Shown piece after piece: positions 56,393 through 64,000 of a DNA stretch of 64,000 bases. Each line of letters begins with the position of its first letter. Positions within the stretch are counted from its first letter, which is position 1. Source of the DNA: Anaerolineales bacterium (GTDB lineage: Bacteria > Chloroflexota > Anaerolineae > Anaerolineales > UBA6663). The notes below the pieces were generated by a model. The model did no database searches and was not told the origin of the DNA. It saw nothing but the letters and a program-made list of their open reading frames with translations. A program made the translations under genes and the position numbers. The DNA lies in NCBI GenBank assembly GCA_020850595.1, contig JADZEK010000014.1, forward strand, positions 1-64,000, given 5' to 3'.

Positions 56393-57460
56393 GTGACGGC
56401 CTTCGACCTGCTGACGCACCTGAAGACACTGTGCACGTTGCCGGGCCTGCCCGGCCACGAAGGACCGGCGCGAGAAGTGATCCGGGCGGCCTGGACGCCG
56501 CTGGTGAGCACGGTGCGGGTTGACCCGCTCGGCTCGCTGTGGGCGCGGCGCGCAGGCGGCGGCCCGGCCCCCCGCCCCACCCTGCTGCTGGCCGCGCATA
56601 TGGACGCCATTGGCATGATGGTGACGCGCCAGGAGGGGGATTTTCTGCGCGTGACCAACCTGGGCGGCATAGACCCGCGTGTGCTGCCCGGCCAAACGCT
56701 CACCGTGCACGGGCGGCGCGACCTGCCGGCCGTGGCCGCGCAGCCGCCCGCGCATCTGCTGCCCAAGGCCGGGCGCGATCAGGTCACCCCCTTAACTGAA
56801 CTGGTGGTAGACACCGGCTTGCCCGAAGCCGAACTGCGCAGCCTGGTGCAGGTGGGCGACCTGGTGTCGTTCGCGCAGCCGCCGCTGGAACTGCTCAACG
56901 GGCATCTGGCGGCGCACAGCCTGGACAACCGCGCCTCGGTGGCGGCGCTGACGCTCTGCCTGCGCGAACTGCAAACCCGCGCCCACGCCTGGGACGTGCT
57001 GGCGGTAGCGACCGTGCAGGAGGAGACCGGGCTGAAGGGCGCGGGCGCGGCGGCCTTCGCGGCCGCGCCCGACCTGGCCGTGGCGGTAGATGTGACCTTT
57101 GGCCGCGACGCCAACGTGCGCGACCTGAGCTACAAGACCTTCGCGCTGGGCGGCGGGCCGTCGCTGGGGGTGGGGCCGAACATTCACCCCGGCCTGCTGG
57201 CGGCCTTTAGGGCGGCGGCCGAGCGGGCCGACATCCCCTATGCCCTGGAGCCGCTGGCGGCCGACTCGGGCACCGACGGCTGGGCCATGCAGGTGGCGCG
57301 CGCGGGCATTCCCACGCTGGTCATGGGCATTCCCTTGCGCAACATGCACACACCGGTCGAGATCGTGGCCCTCAGCGACATCACGCGCACCGGGCGCCTG
57401 CTGGCCGAGTTCGTGAGCGGGCTGGAAGGGGACTTTATGAGCACGCTGGGATTTGAGTAG
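56393..57460 (+). CDS. M42 family metallo-aminopeptidase, copy 1
   Basis: 355 residues of the M42 (deblocking/glutamyl aminopeptidase, FrvX) family, cytoplasmic tetrahedral enzymes that trim peptides. The dinuclear metal site is complete: His69 (AAHMD), Asp178 (LDN), Glu210 as base and Glu211 (QEET), Asp233 (VDV) and His319 (NMHTP). The start is GTG 56393, 4 bp after the previous stop. It diverges most from copy 3. Substrate preference within M42 cannot be told from sequence. Confidence 0.9.
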   Translation: MTAFDLLTHLKTLCTLPGLPGHEGPAREVIRAAWTPLVSTVRVDPLGSLWARRAGGGPAPRPTLLLAAHMDAIGMMVTRQEGDFLRVTNLGGIDPRVLPGQTLTVHGRRDLPAVAAQPPAHLLPKAGRDQVTPLTELVVDTGLPEAELRSLVQVGDLVSFAQPPLELLNGHLAAHSLDNRASVAALTLCLRELQTRAHAWDVLAVATVQEETGLKGAGAAAFAAAPDLAVAVDVTFGRDANVRDLSYKTFALGGGPSLGVGPNIHPGLLAAFRAAAERADIPYALEPLAADSGTDGWAMQVARAGIPTLVMGIPLRNMHTPVEIVALSDITRTGRLLAEFVSGLEGDFMSTLGFE

Positions 57461-57468
57461 CAGAGGAC

Positions 57469-57511
57469 TTTTGCCACGAATGCGCACGAATTGGGAACGA
57501 ATGAGCGCGAA
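57469..57511 (+). repeat. Dispersed CACGAAT repeat, copy 3
   Basis: tttgccacgaatgcgcacgaattgggaacgaatgagcgcgaattttt carries four CGAAT/GCGAAT units. Its first part matches copies 1 and 2. It lies between M42 copies 1 and 2. Confidence 0.5.
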
Positions 57512-57535
57512 TTTTTGGAGGATTGGCTGAGACTG

Positions 57536-58687
57536 ATGGCGACGAGTTCGGCGCGTAAATCACCAGGCATGGCGAAGGCGGCGGCGGCTAGCAAAGCGGC
57601 CGCGCCCGCGGCGCTGCCTGCTCCGACGATTGATTGGGAGCAGGTACGGGCGTTGTCGAACGCCACGGCCGTGTCGGGCGACGAGGGCGCGGTGCGGCGG
57701 CTGGTGCTGGGCTGGCTGCGCGCCCCCGGCGCGGCGGCGCGCGATGTGACCGTGGACGCGCTGGGCAGCGTGCTGGCGGTGCTGCCGGCGACCGGCCGGC
57801 GGCCGGCTGCGCGCGTGCTCATCGCCGCCCACATGGACGAAGTCGGCCTGATGATCGTGGACCACGACAGCGACGGTTCACTGCGCTTCGAGACCGTGGG
57901 CGGCCTGAGCGAGCGGGTGCTGCTGGGTAAACCGGTGTTGGTCGGCCCGCAGCGCCTGCCGGGCATTATTGGCGCGGCCCCGCGCCACCTGCTCGGCGCC
58001 GACCGGCTGACCCAGGTGGTGAAGGCCAACGCCATGCGCATTGACCTGGGCGCGACCAACGCCGAGGCGGCCCGCCGGCTGGCCCCCGTGGGCGAGCGCG
58101 CCGCCTTCGCCACCGAGTTCGCCATGCTGGCGGGCGCGGTGCGCGGCAAGGCGCTCGACGACCGGCTGGGCTGCGCCATCCTGCTGGCGCTGCTGCGCGG
58201 CGGGCCGTACCCGGTGGAACTGCGCGCTGCCTTCACCGTGCAGGAAGAAGTGGGCCTGCGCGGAGCCAGGGTGGCGAGCTACCGCGTCGCGCCCGACGCC
58301 GCCTTCGCCCTCGACAGCACTCCGGCCGCCGACCTGCCCGACAGCCGGGGCCGCGAGAACACGCACTACAACACGCGGCTGGGGGCCGGCCCGGCCCTGT
58401 ATGTGGCCGACGGCCGCACCATCAGCGATCGGCGGCTGGTGACGCACCTGACGCGCACCGCCCAGGCCGCCGGCCTGCCCTACCAAATTCGTCAGCCCGG
58501 CGGCGGCAGCACCGATGCGGCCGCCATGCAGCAGGCCGCGGCGGGCGTACCGGTGCTGGCCGTATCGGTGCCGGGGCGCTACGCCCACAGCCCGGCCATG
58601 CTGGCCCGCACCGCCGACGTGGAACACACCCTGCGCCTGATGCACGCCGCGCTGGCCGGCTGGACGCCGAAGGTCTTGAAACCATGA
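57536..58687 (+). CDS. M42 family metallo-aminopeptidase, copy 2
   Basis: 383 residues. After an Ala/Lys-rich lead of about 35 residues, the M42 fold shows AAHMDEVG, the Asp in KALDDR, QEEVG, the third Asp in ALDSTPA and the His in RYAHSP, so the metal site is complete. ATG 57536 is chosen; GGAGGA lies 13 nt upstream, slightly far, and the frame opens earlier at a TTG (57491) without a site. Its last 4 bases overlap the copy 3 start (ATGA), so copies 2 and 3 are translated together. Confidence 0.9.
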   Translation: MATSSARKSPGMAKAAAASKAAAPAALPAPTIDWEQVRALSNATAVSGDEGAVRRLVLGWLRAPGAAARDVTVDALGSVLAVLPATGRRPAARVLIAAHMDEVGLMIVDHDSDGSLRFETVGGLSERVLLGKPVLVGPQRLPGIIGAAPRHLLGADRLTQVVKANAMRIDLGATNAEAARRLAPVGERAAFATEFAMLAGAVRGKALDDRLGCAILLALLRGGPYPVELRAAFTVQEEVGLRGARVASYRVAPDAAFALDSTPAADLPDSRGRENTHYNTRLGAGPALYVADGRTISDRRLVTHLTRTAQAAGLPYQIRQPGGGSTDAAAMQQAAAGVPVLAVSVPGRYAHSPAMLARTADVEHTLRLMHAALAGWTPKVLKP

Positions 58688-59682
58688 AAGCTCTGCTCAA
58701 AACGCTCAGCGAAGCCTACGGCCCTAGCGGCGCGGAAGACCAGGTGCGCGAAGTGGTGCGCGCCGAAGTGCGCAAGCTGGCCGACTATGTGACCGTGGAC
58801 CCGCTCGGCAACCTGATCGCCGTCGTCAAGCAGCAGAGCAAGACCGGCAAGAAGATCATGCTGGCCGCGCATATGGATGAGATTGGGTTCGCGGTCACCC
58901 ACGTGGACGCGGCCGGGTTCGCGCGGGTGCTACCCTCCGGCGGCGTGAACCCGCTGGCCAGCGTGGGGCAGCGTGTGCGCTTCGCCAACGGGCGGCTGGG
59001 CGTCGTCGGCCTGGATGCGCGGCGCGATGACCTGGGCAAACCCCCGACGCTGAGCGAGATGTTCATTGACCTGGGCGCGAGCAGCCGGGCGGCCAACCCG
59101 GTGCAGGTGGGCGACGTGGCCGGCTTCTGGCGGCCGCTGGAAGACCTGGGCGGCCGGTTGATCGGCAAAAGCCTGGACGACCGCGTGGGCGTGGCAATCT
59201 TGATTGAGACGCTGCGGGCGCTCAAGCGCACCCCGCACGAAGTGGCGTTCGTGTTCACCGTGCAGGAGGAGATCGGCCTGCGCGGGGCGGGCGTGGCGGC
59301 CTTTGGCCTCGACGCCGACCTGGGCCTGGCGTTGGACGTGACCCGCACCGGCGACACGCCCAACGGCCCCAAGATGGAAACGGCGCTGGGGGCCGGCCCG
59401 GCCATCAAAGTGCGCGACGCGCGCATGCTGACCGACCCGCGCATTAAGGAACTGCTGCTGGCCCGGGCGCGTGAGGCCAAAATCCCAACGCAATTAGAGG
59501 TGCTGGAAGGCGGCACGACCGACGCGGCCGCCATGCAGTTGGCGCGCGGCGGCCTGCCGGTCGGGTGCGTGTCGGTGCCGGCGCGCTACATCCACACCCC
59601 AAGCGAGATGGTGGACTACGGCGACGTGCAGCAGTGCGTGGCCCTGCTGCTGGCGGTGCTCCACAAGCCCATTGAGTTGTGA
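58684..59682 (+). CDS. M42 family metallo-aminopeptidase, copy 3
   Basis: 332 residues, the most canonical of the three: His63 (AAHMDEIG), Asp165 (SLDDR), Glu195/Glu196 (QEEIG), Asp218 (ALDVT), His304 (YIHTP). The ATG overlaps the copy 2 stop by 4 bases. M42 enzymes form large dodecameric shells; co-translated paralogues could form mixed shells, as reported for some archaeal M42 (TET) peptidases. Confidence 0.93.
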   Translation: MKALLKTLSEAYGPSGAEDQVREVVRAEVRKLADYVTVDPLGNLIAVVKQQSKTGKKIMLAAHMDEIGFAVTHVDAAGFARVLPSGGVNPLASVGQRVRFANGRLGVVGLDARRDDLGKPPTLSEMFIDLGASSRAANPVQVGDVAGFWRPLEDLGGRLIGKSLDDRVGVAILIETLRALKRTPHEVAFVFTVQEEIGLRGAGVAAFGLDADLGLALDVTRTGDTPNGPKMETALGAGPAIKVRDARMLTDPRIKELLLARAREAKIPTQLEVLEGGTTDAAAMQLARGGLPVGCVSVPARYIHTPSEMVDYGDVQQCVALLLAVLHKPIEL

Positions 59683-59767
59683 GGGCCGATTTGTGACTTC
59701 AACCTGGCCGCGGCGCGCGCGCCACACGGGCATGGACCGGCCCGCCTGAAGCCGGCCCAGCCGGGTA

Positions 59768-59829
59768 TGGTAGAATCGCGGCCAAGCGGGGGCTGAGGCC
59801 GCTGCGCCCCCTAACCTGGGGGCGTTTTT
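59768..59829 (+). ncRNA. Possible small RNA or terminator module after the M42 genes
   Basis: TGG-TAGAAT (59768-59776) looks like an extended -10. The predicted 47-nt transcript folds as gcggcc/ggccgc (59778-59802), then cgccccc/gggggcg (59805-59824), and ends in five T (59825-59829), a textbook intrinsic terminator. It could be a very small RNA antisense to the gmhB 3' end, or only the operon terminator with a chance -10 box. Confidence 0.35.
59805..59829 (+). terminator. Intrinsic terminator overlapping the gmhB 3' end
   Basis: 7-bp stem cgccccc/gggggcg, 6-nt loop, T5. It ends the plus-strand M42 operon and includes the gmhB stop codon (59811-59813) on the other strand. Confidence 0.75.
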
Positions 59830-60401
59830 GTGGCGGGGTCCGCCAGCCAGGTCTCGACGGCCGCGGCCAGGTCGGCCACGACCGGCACGTGGGCCAGCCC
59901 GGCCGCCGCCAGCCGCGGGGCCTGGTCAGCGCCGCGCCCGGTGCGCACCAGCATGGCGCGCGCCCCGGCCGCCAGCCCGGCCTGCGCATCGCTCACCGCG
60001 TCGCCGACCATCAGCGAGCGCGCCAGATCGAGCTGGAGCGCCGCGGCCGCCCGCCGCAAGAGACCAGGCAGCGGCTTGCGGCAGTCGCAGAGCTGCGCGG
60101 GCGCATGTGGGCAGACGTAAATGCCCGCCAGCCGCCCGCCGGCCGCCTCCACCGCCCGCTGGATGTGCGCGTTGATGTCCGCCACCACCGCGGCGGTCAC
60201 CAGCCCGCGCCCGATGATGGATTGGTTGGTAATCACCACCACCGGCCAGCCGGCGCGCGTGGCCCGCGCCACGGCCGCCAGCGCGCCGGGGAGGAACTCG
60301 ACCTCGGCGACCGATTTGACGTAATCCGCGCGGTTGACGTTAAGCACACCATCGCGGTCCACGAAGAGGGCGGGGCGGCGGAGAGCCGCGGCAGACGACA
60401 T
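59811..60401 (-). CDS. gmhB: D-glycero-D-manno-heptose 1,7-bisphosphate 7-phosphatase (HisB/GmhB family)
   Basis: 196-residue HAD phosphatase. The nucleophile motif is DRDGVLN (Asp15, Asp17), then VITNQS, and the GmhB zinc loop CPHAPAQLCDC (Cys97, His99, Cys105, Cys107), followed by RKP and GDAVSDAQAG. It removes the 7-phosphate in heptose nucleotide synthesis. The next-but-one gene is a heptose-phosphate kinase, supporting this. ATG 60401 lies 8 nt after TATAAT (60410-60415, minus) with no Shine-Dalgarno sequence. Confidence 0.88.
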   Translation of the reverse strand: MSSAAALRRPALFVDRDGVLNVNRADYVKSVAEVEFLPGALAAVARATRAGWPVVVITNQSIIGRGLVTAAVVADINAHIQRAVEAAGGRLAGIYVCPHAPAQLCDCRKPLPGLLRRAAAALQLDLARSLMVGDAVSDAQAGLAAGARAMLVRTGRGADQAPRLAAAGLAHVPVVADLAAAVETWLADPATKTPPG

Positions 60402-60409
60402 AAGGCGGG

Positions 60410-60415
60410 ATTATA
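60410..60415 (-). promoter_or_regulatory. -10 box for a near-leaderless gmhB mRNA
   Basis: A perfect TATAAT on the minus strand, 8 nt before the gmhB ATG at 60401. Confidence 0.55.
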
Positions 60416-60428
60416 CCCGCGCCGCCTC

Positions 60429-60492
60429 AGGAAGCACGCGAGCGAGGAAGCACGCGAGCGAGGAAACACGCGAGCGAGGAAACACGCGAGCG
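60429..60492 (+). repeat. 16-bp tandem repeat, four copies, ending at a start codon
   Basis: Copies 1 and 2 are aggaagcacgcgagcg and copies 3 and 4 aggaaacacgcgagcg, gapless, followed by c and the ATG at 60494. Each unit carries AGGA. The last AGGA is the nearest thing to a Shine-Dalgarno sequence for the epimerase gene. Confidence 0.95.
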
Positions 60493-60493
60493 C

Positions 60494-61606
60494 ATGAAGG
60501 TTCTCGTTACCGGCGGGGCCGGCTTCATCGGCTCCCACACAGTTGACCTGCTGCTGGCCCGCGGCCACACGGTGCGCATCCTCGATGCGCTGCTGCCGCC
60601 GGTGCACCCGGCCGGGCAGGCGCCGCCCGACCTGCCACGCGAGGCCGAGTTGCAGGTCGGCGACGTGCGCGACCGCGCCGCCTGGGAGCGCGCGCTGGCG
60701 GGCATGGACGCGGTCTTCCACCTGGCCGCCTATCAAGATTACCTGCCCGACTTCTCCACGTTCTTTCACGTCAACGCGGCCGGCACCGCCCTGCTGTACG
60801 AGATCGCGGTGGAACAGCGCCTGCCGCTGCAAAAGATCGTCGTCGCCTCGTCGCAGGCGGTCTACGGCGAGGGGCGCTACCGCTGCGCGCAAGACGGCGT
60901 GGTCTACCCCGGCCCGCGCAGCGAGGCGCAGTTGCGCGCCAGGCAGTGGGAGCCGCGCTGCCCCGTGTGCGGCGGGCCGCTGACGAGCGAGTTCACGCCC
61001 GAGACGGCGGTCATCAACCCGCACAACTCCTACGCCATGAGCAAGTACGCCGAGGAACTGCTGGCGCTCAACCTGGGGCAGCGCTACGGCCTGCCGACCA
61101 CGGCGCTGCGCTACAGCATCGTGCAGGGGTCGCGCCAGAGCTACCGCAACGCCTACTCCGGGGCCATGCGCATCTTCGTCATGCAGGCGCTGGCCGGGCA
61201 GCCGCTGACCGTGTACGAAGACGGCCAACAACTGCGCGACTTTGTGCACGTGGGCGACGTGGCGCAGGCCAACCTGCTGGTCTTCGAGGACCCCCGCGCC
61301 GAGTACCAGGCCTTCAACGTGGGCAGTGGGCAGGCCGATACGGTGCTGGCCTTCGCCGAGTGCGTGGCCGAGCGTACCGGCTGCCTCGGCTGCCCGCAGG
61401 TCAACGGCGAATATCGCTTCGGCGACACGCGCCACATCGTCTCCGACATCAGCCGGCTGCGGGCGCTGGGCTGGCAGCCGCGCGGCGCGCCGGCCGGCAA
61501 CGTGGATGAGTACCTGGCCTGGGTCAAGCAGCAGCCCGACTTTCGGAACTATGCCGACGAAGCTCGCGCGCACATGCGGCGCGTGGGCACGGTTCGCGGC
61601 CGGTGA
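60494..61606 (+). CDS. NAD-dependent sugar epimerase/dehydratase (extended SDR)
   Basis: 370 residues. The nucleotide-binding motif VTGGAGFIGSH opens the protein; the catalytic Ser is in ASSQAVYG and the Tyr-Lys pair in YAMSK. An insert with CPVCGG (near residue 155) is unlike most GalE-type enzymes. The substrate is a nucleotide sugar, not determined here. It lies between gmhB (divergent) and a heptose kinase gene 10 bp downstream, so a heptose or deoxyheptose nucleotide is plausible. The start follows the 16-bp repeat array. Confidence 0.88.
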   Translation: MKVLVTGGAGFIGSHTVDLLLARGHTVRILDALLPPVHPAGQAPPDLPREAELQVGDVRDRAAWERALAGMDAVFHLAAYQDYLPDFSTFFHVNAAGTALLYEIAVEQRLPLQKIVVASSQAVYGEGRYRCAQDGVVYPGPRSEAQLRARQWEPRCPVCGGPLTSEFTPETAVINPHNSYAMSKYAEELLALNLGQRYGLPTTALRYSIVQGSRQSYRNAYSGAMRIFVMQALAGQPLTVYEDGQQLRDFVHVGDVAQANLLVFEDPRAEYQAFNVGSGQADTVLAFAECVAERTGCLGCPQVNGEYRFGDTRHIVSDISRLRALGWQPRGAPAGNVDEYLAWVKQQPDFRNYADEARAHMRRVGTVRGR

Positions 61607-61615
61607 GGCGGCGCC

Positions 61616-62719
61616 ATGCTGATCGCGCGCGCGCCCGTGCGCATCTCGTTTGCCGGGGGTGGCACCGACCTGCCCGCCTTCTTTGAGCGCTACGGCGGCG
61701 CGGTCGTCAGCGCCACGCTCGACAAATACGTCTATGTCATCCTCACCGTCCACGGCGGCGAGGAGCTGCAAATCCTTTCCTCCGATTACCGCACCTTCTA
61801 CCGCCACAACCCCGGCGAAGCCCTGCTGTGGGAAGGCGACCTGAACCTGCCGCGCGCCATCCTGCACGAGTTCGGCATCCATCACGGCGTGTCCATGTTC
61901 CTGGCCTCCGAAGTGCCGCCGGGCACCGGGCTAGGCTCGAGCAGCACGCTGACGGTGGCGGCCGTCAAGGCCGTCAGCGCGGCGCGCGGCCAAATGCTCA
62001 GCCAGCACCAGGTGGCGCGGCTGGCCACGCGGGTCGAGCTGGAGAAGATGGGCATGCCCATCGGCTACCAGGACCAATATGCCGCGGCCTTTGGCGGGCT
62101 GAACTTCTTTGAGTTCCAGGCCGCCGGCACGCGCGTCACGCCCATTCGCACGCCGCCCGGCACGCTCGACCAACTGCAGCGCAACCTGCTGCTGTTCTTC
62201 ACCGGCACGGCGCGCGAGAGCAGCCAGATCCTCTCACGCCAGCGCGAGAACACCGAGCGCAAGCAGGGCGACACGGTCGGCGCGCTGCAAACCGTGCGCG
62301 ACCTGGCCTACACGCTGCGCGACACCCTCCAGCGCGGCGACCTGGCCGGGTTCGGCGAGTGCCTGCACGCCGGGTGGGAGCAGAAGAAGAAGTTCGCCGC
62401 CGGGGTCTCCAACGCCGAGATAGACGCCGCCTACGCCGCCGCGCGCGCGGCCGGGGCCGTGGGCGGTAAGATCGCCGGGGCGGGCGGCGGCGGGTTCATG
62501 ATGATCTACTGCCGCGACGGGGCGCAAACGGCCGTCACCGAGGCGCTAGGCGCGCGCGGCCTGCGCCGCATGGACTACCACTTTGAGGAGGGCGGCGCGC
62601 GCGTGCTGCTGAACGCCGGGCTGCGCCTGCCGCCCACCGCCCCCAGCGACCAGCCGCCCCCAGACAAACTCGGGCCGGCCGGCGAGCCGCTGCCGCCCGC
62701 CCCCCGGGAGACGCCATGA
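61616..62719 (+). CDS. hddA: GHMP kinase, D-glycero-D-manno-heptose 7-phosphate kinase-like
   Basis: 367 residues. It starts IARAPVRISFAGGGTDLP, the motif 1 of HddA-type kinases, with the ATP motif PPGTGLGSSS (about 101-110) and the C-terminal motif GGKIAGAGGGGF (about 283-294). HddA makes heptose 1,7-bisphosphate, the substrate of GmhB, in the GDP-heptose route. The last 40 residues are a Pro-rich extension. The next gene overlaps its stop (ATGA). Confidence 0.85.
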   Translation: MLIARAPVRISFAGGGTDLPAFFERYGGAVVSATLDKYVYVILTVHGGEELQILSSDYRTFYRHNPGEALLWEGDLNLPRAILHEFGIHHGVSMFLASEVPPGTGLGSSSTLTVAAVKAVSAARGQMLSQHQVARLATRVELEKMGMPIGYQDQYAAAFGGLNFFEFQAAGTRVTPIRTPPGTLDQLQRNLLLFFTGTARESSQILSRQRENTERKQGDTVGALQTVRDLAYTLRDTLQRGDLAGFGECLHAGWEQKKKFAAGVSNAEIDAAYAAARAAGAVGGKIAGAGGGGFMMIYCRDGAQTAVTEALGARGLRRMDYHFEEGGARVLLNAGLRLPPTAPSDQPPPDKLGPAGEPLPPAPRETP

Positions 62720-64000
62720 GCCGGCGCGGGCGGGCGCTGCTGCTGGCCTCGCTCTTGGGAGCCGACACGCTGGCGCTGCTGGCGGCGCTGCTGGGCGCCT
62801 ACTGGCTGACCGCCGGGCCGCGGCCGCTGCCGCCCGCCCCGGCGCTGGCCGTGGCGCTGGGGCTAGGGCCGTGGCTGTTCACCTTCTACACGCTGCGGCT
62901 GTACGACCTGGAAACCGTGCTAGAAGACTCACAGGAATACGCCACGGTAGCGACCGGCTGCACCTACGGCATCTTGCTGCTCATCGTGGCGGCCACCCTG
63001 TTCGAGCAGGCCAGCCTGCCGCTGCCCTGGCTGTTCACCGGCTGGCTGGCGGCCATCGTGGCGGTCAGCGCGGGCCGCTTCGCCATGCGCCGCGTGGTGC
63101 GCGCCATGCGCCGCGGCGGCCACCTGATGGCGCGGGCCATCATCGTCGGGGCCGACGAGCAGGGCCGCACCATCGCCCGGCAGTTGCGCTCGGAAGTAGA
63201 CTCCGGCCTGAAGGTGCTGGGCTTCGTGGATGACTTCCTGCCACGCGGCACACCGGTGCAAGATCAGTTGAGCGTGCTCGGCCACCCGGGCGTGCTGCCG
63301 GCGTTGGTGCGCGAACTGCGCGTGGCCGAGATCGTGGTGGTGCCGGGGGCCATGGCCTGGGAGTCGCTTCAGATCATCCTGGAGCAGATGACCCTGGCGG
63401 GCGGCGCGCGCATCCGCCTCTCGCCGGGCTATTACGACCTGCTGGCGACCACACCGCGCGTGGCGCACCGCAATTTCGTGCCGCTCTTTGTGGTAGACTC
63501 GGCGCGACTTTCGGGTTTCGACGCCCTGCTGAAAGGCGCCTTGGACTACGGCGTGGGGCTGGGCCTGGCGGCGCTGACCCTGCCGCTGGCCGCGCTGGTG
63601 TGGCTGTCGCGCCTGGGGCGCGGCGGGCCGGTGTTCGTCAGCCACACCTACCTGGGCATCGCCGGACGGCCGTTCACGGCGCGCACCTTCGCCGCCCAAC
63701 CCAACGGGCGGCTGGCGGCCACCGGGCTAGACCGGCTGCCGCTGTTGGCGCGGGTGCTCACCGGGCAGATGAGCCTGGTGGGGCCGCGGCCCATTCGGCT
63801 GGAAGACCGCGCGCGCTATGGGCGCTGGTTTACCTCACTGGCCTCGGTGAAGCCGGGCGTGACCGGGCCGTGGGCGGTGGTGCCGGTGGCGGCGCTGGAA
63901 GAAGAGATGCGCGCCGCCCTGTATTACATTCGCAACTGGACAATCTGGCTGGACATGCAGGTGCTAGCCCAAACGGTGCTGGTGACGCTGCGCCGCCGCT
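62716..64000 (+). CDS. Polyprenyl-phosphate sugar-phosphate transferase-like protein, partial
   Basis: The frame runs off the window after 428 codons. About four N-terminal helices (10-115) lead to a CoA-binding-like domain (about 135-250) and a sugar-transferase region with one helix (near 275-295), as in WbaP/CpsE proteins that start glycan chains on undecaprenyl phosphate. MSLVGPRP and VKPGVTGPW are intact, but the usual K-F/L-R-S-M element is replaced by ARTFAAQ and the catalytic Asp-Glu pair reads Asp339-Arg340. Activity is doubtful unless the chemistry differs. The ATG overlaps the hddA stop. Confidence 0.78.
   Translation, partial: MSRRGRALLLASLLGADTLALLAALLGAYWLTAGPRPLPPAPALAVALGLGPWLFTFYTLRLYDLETVLEDSQEYATVATGCTYGILLLIVAATLFEQASLPLPWLFTGWLAAIVAVSAGRFAMRRVVRAMRRGGHLMARAIIVGADEQGRTIARQLRSEVDSGLKVLGFVDDFLPRGTPVQDQLSVLGHPGVLPALVRELRVAEIVVVPGAMAWESLQIILEQMTLAGGARIRLSPGYYDLLATTPRVAHRNFVPLFVVDSARLSGFDALLKGALDYGVGLGLAALTLPLAALVWLSRLGRGGPVFVSHTYLGIAGRPFTARTFAAQPNGRLAATGLDRLPLLARVLTGQMSLVGPRPIRLEDRARYGRWFTSLASVKPGVTGPWAVVPVAALEEEMRAALYYIRNWTIWLDMQVLAQTVLVTLRRR

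Noticed and set aside
55667..56766. Minus-strand frames opposite the Thr/Pro-rich gene (Val/Gly repeats)
   Set aside because: Low-complexity mirror of the Thr/Pro codons. The plus strand has an extended -10, a membrane helix and operon spacing to the M42 gene.
60429..60492. CRISPR array
   Set aside because: Units are 16 bp, contiguous and spacer-free. No cas genes or spaced repeats are present anywhere in the window.

Overview
The window is very GC-rich chromosomal DNA. It most resembles a Chloroflexota (Anaerolineae/Caldilineae-like) bacterium. The clues are lipoproteins with long Thr/Pro linkers after the lipobox, repeated YFPETGH-type secreted domains, LysM proteins with a zinc-ribbon head, and many ABC-type peptide uptake genes. 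This taxon call is inference from protein style; no rRNA is present. Most genes have strong codon bias, so nearly every frame is open. The gene set below was chosen by family motifs, start signals and operon spacing. Two stretches (1-960 and 50360-51170) are visibly less GC-rich and look accessory.

Layout. 1-960: AT-richer segment with a short direct repeat, a protein-like fragment and one small membrane protein. 1016-5099 (minus): glmU, a CBS-domain membrane protein, cytidine deaminase and a GD-repeat membrane protein, tightly overlapped, with a tRNA-Gln upstream. 5487-6581: receiver-domain regulator. 6709-13491 (minus): complete dipeptide/oligopeptide ABC cassette (binding protein, B, C, D, extra lipoprotein, F). 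13911-17231: serine beta-lactamase-like enzyme, a polytopic membrane protein and a membrane-anchored cytochrome c. 17338-23916: a second complete peptide ABC cassette (order D, F, binding protein, B, C). 24228-27829: a third, orphan binding protein, a degenerate ABC ATPase-like protein and an ECF sigma factor with a short partner. 27994-33685: trmD and ldh (minus), then maf, a PBP2-type transpeptidase and rsgA (plus). 33899-36134: a strongly promoted YFPETGH-repeat secreted protein and dnaN. 36191-39809 (minus): P-loop kinase, M48 protease, ROK sugar kinase, LysM protein.

40072-47111 reads as an ion-homeostasis block: a KdpD/KdpE-like two-component system without KdpFABC, a KimA-like APC transporter, a pirin, a CPA2-type antiporter and a PII-like protein. 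47255-55620 carries a class A penicillin-binding protein, an SRA-like/HNH nuclease candidate, a DUF2652-SRPBCC protein, a TgpA-type transglutaminase and a degenerate Rieske-like protein. 55780-59682 holds a Thr/Pro-rich anchored protein and three consecutive M42 metallo-aminopeptidases. 59811-64000 begins a surface-glycan locus: gmhB, a sugar epimerase, a heptose-7-phosphate kinase (hddA-like) and a polyprenyl-phosphate sugar transferase that runs off the end and has lost conserved catalytic residues.

Together the two peptide importers, the orphan binding protein and the three M42 peptidases suggest a peptide-scavenging lifestyle. Several genes start exactly 6 nt after a TANNNT box with no Shine-Dalgarno sequence, which points to leaderless transcripts being common here.
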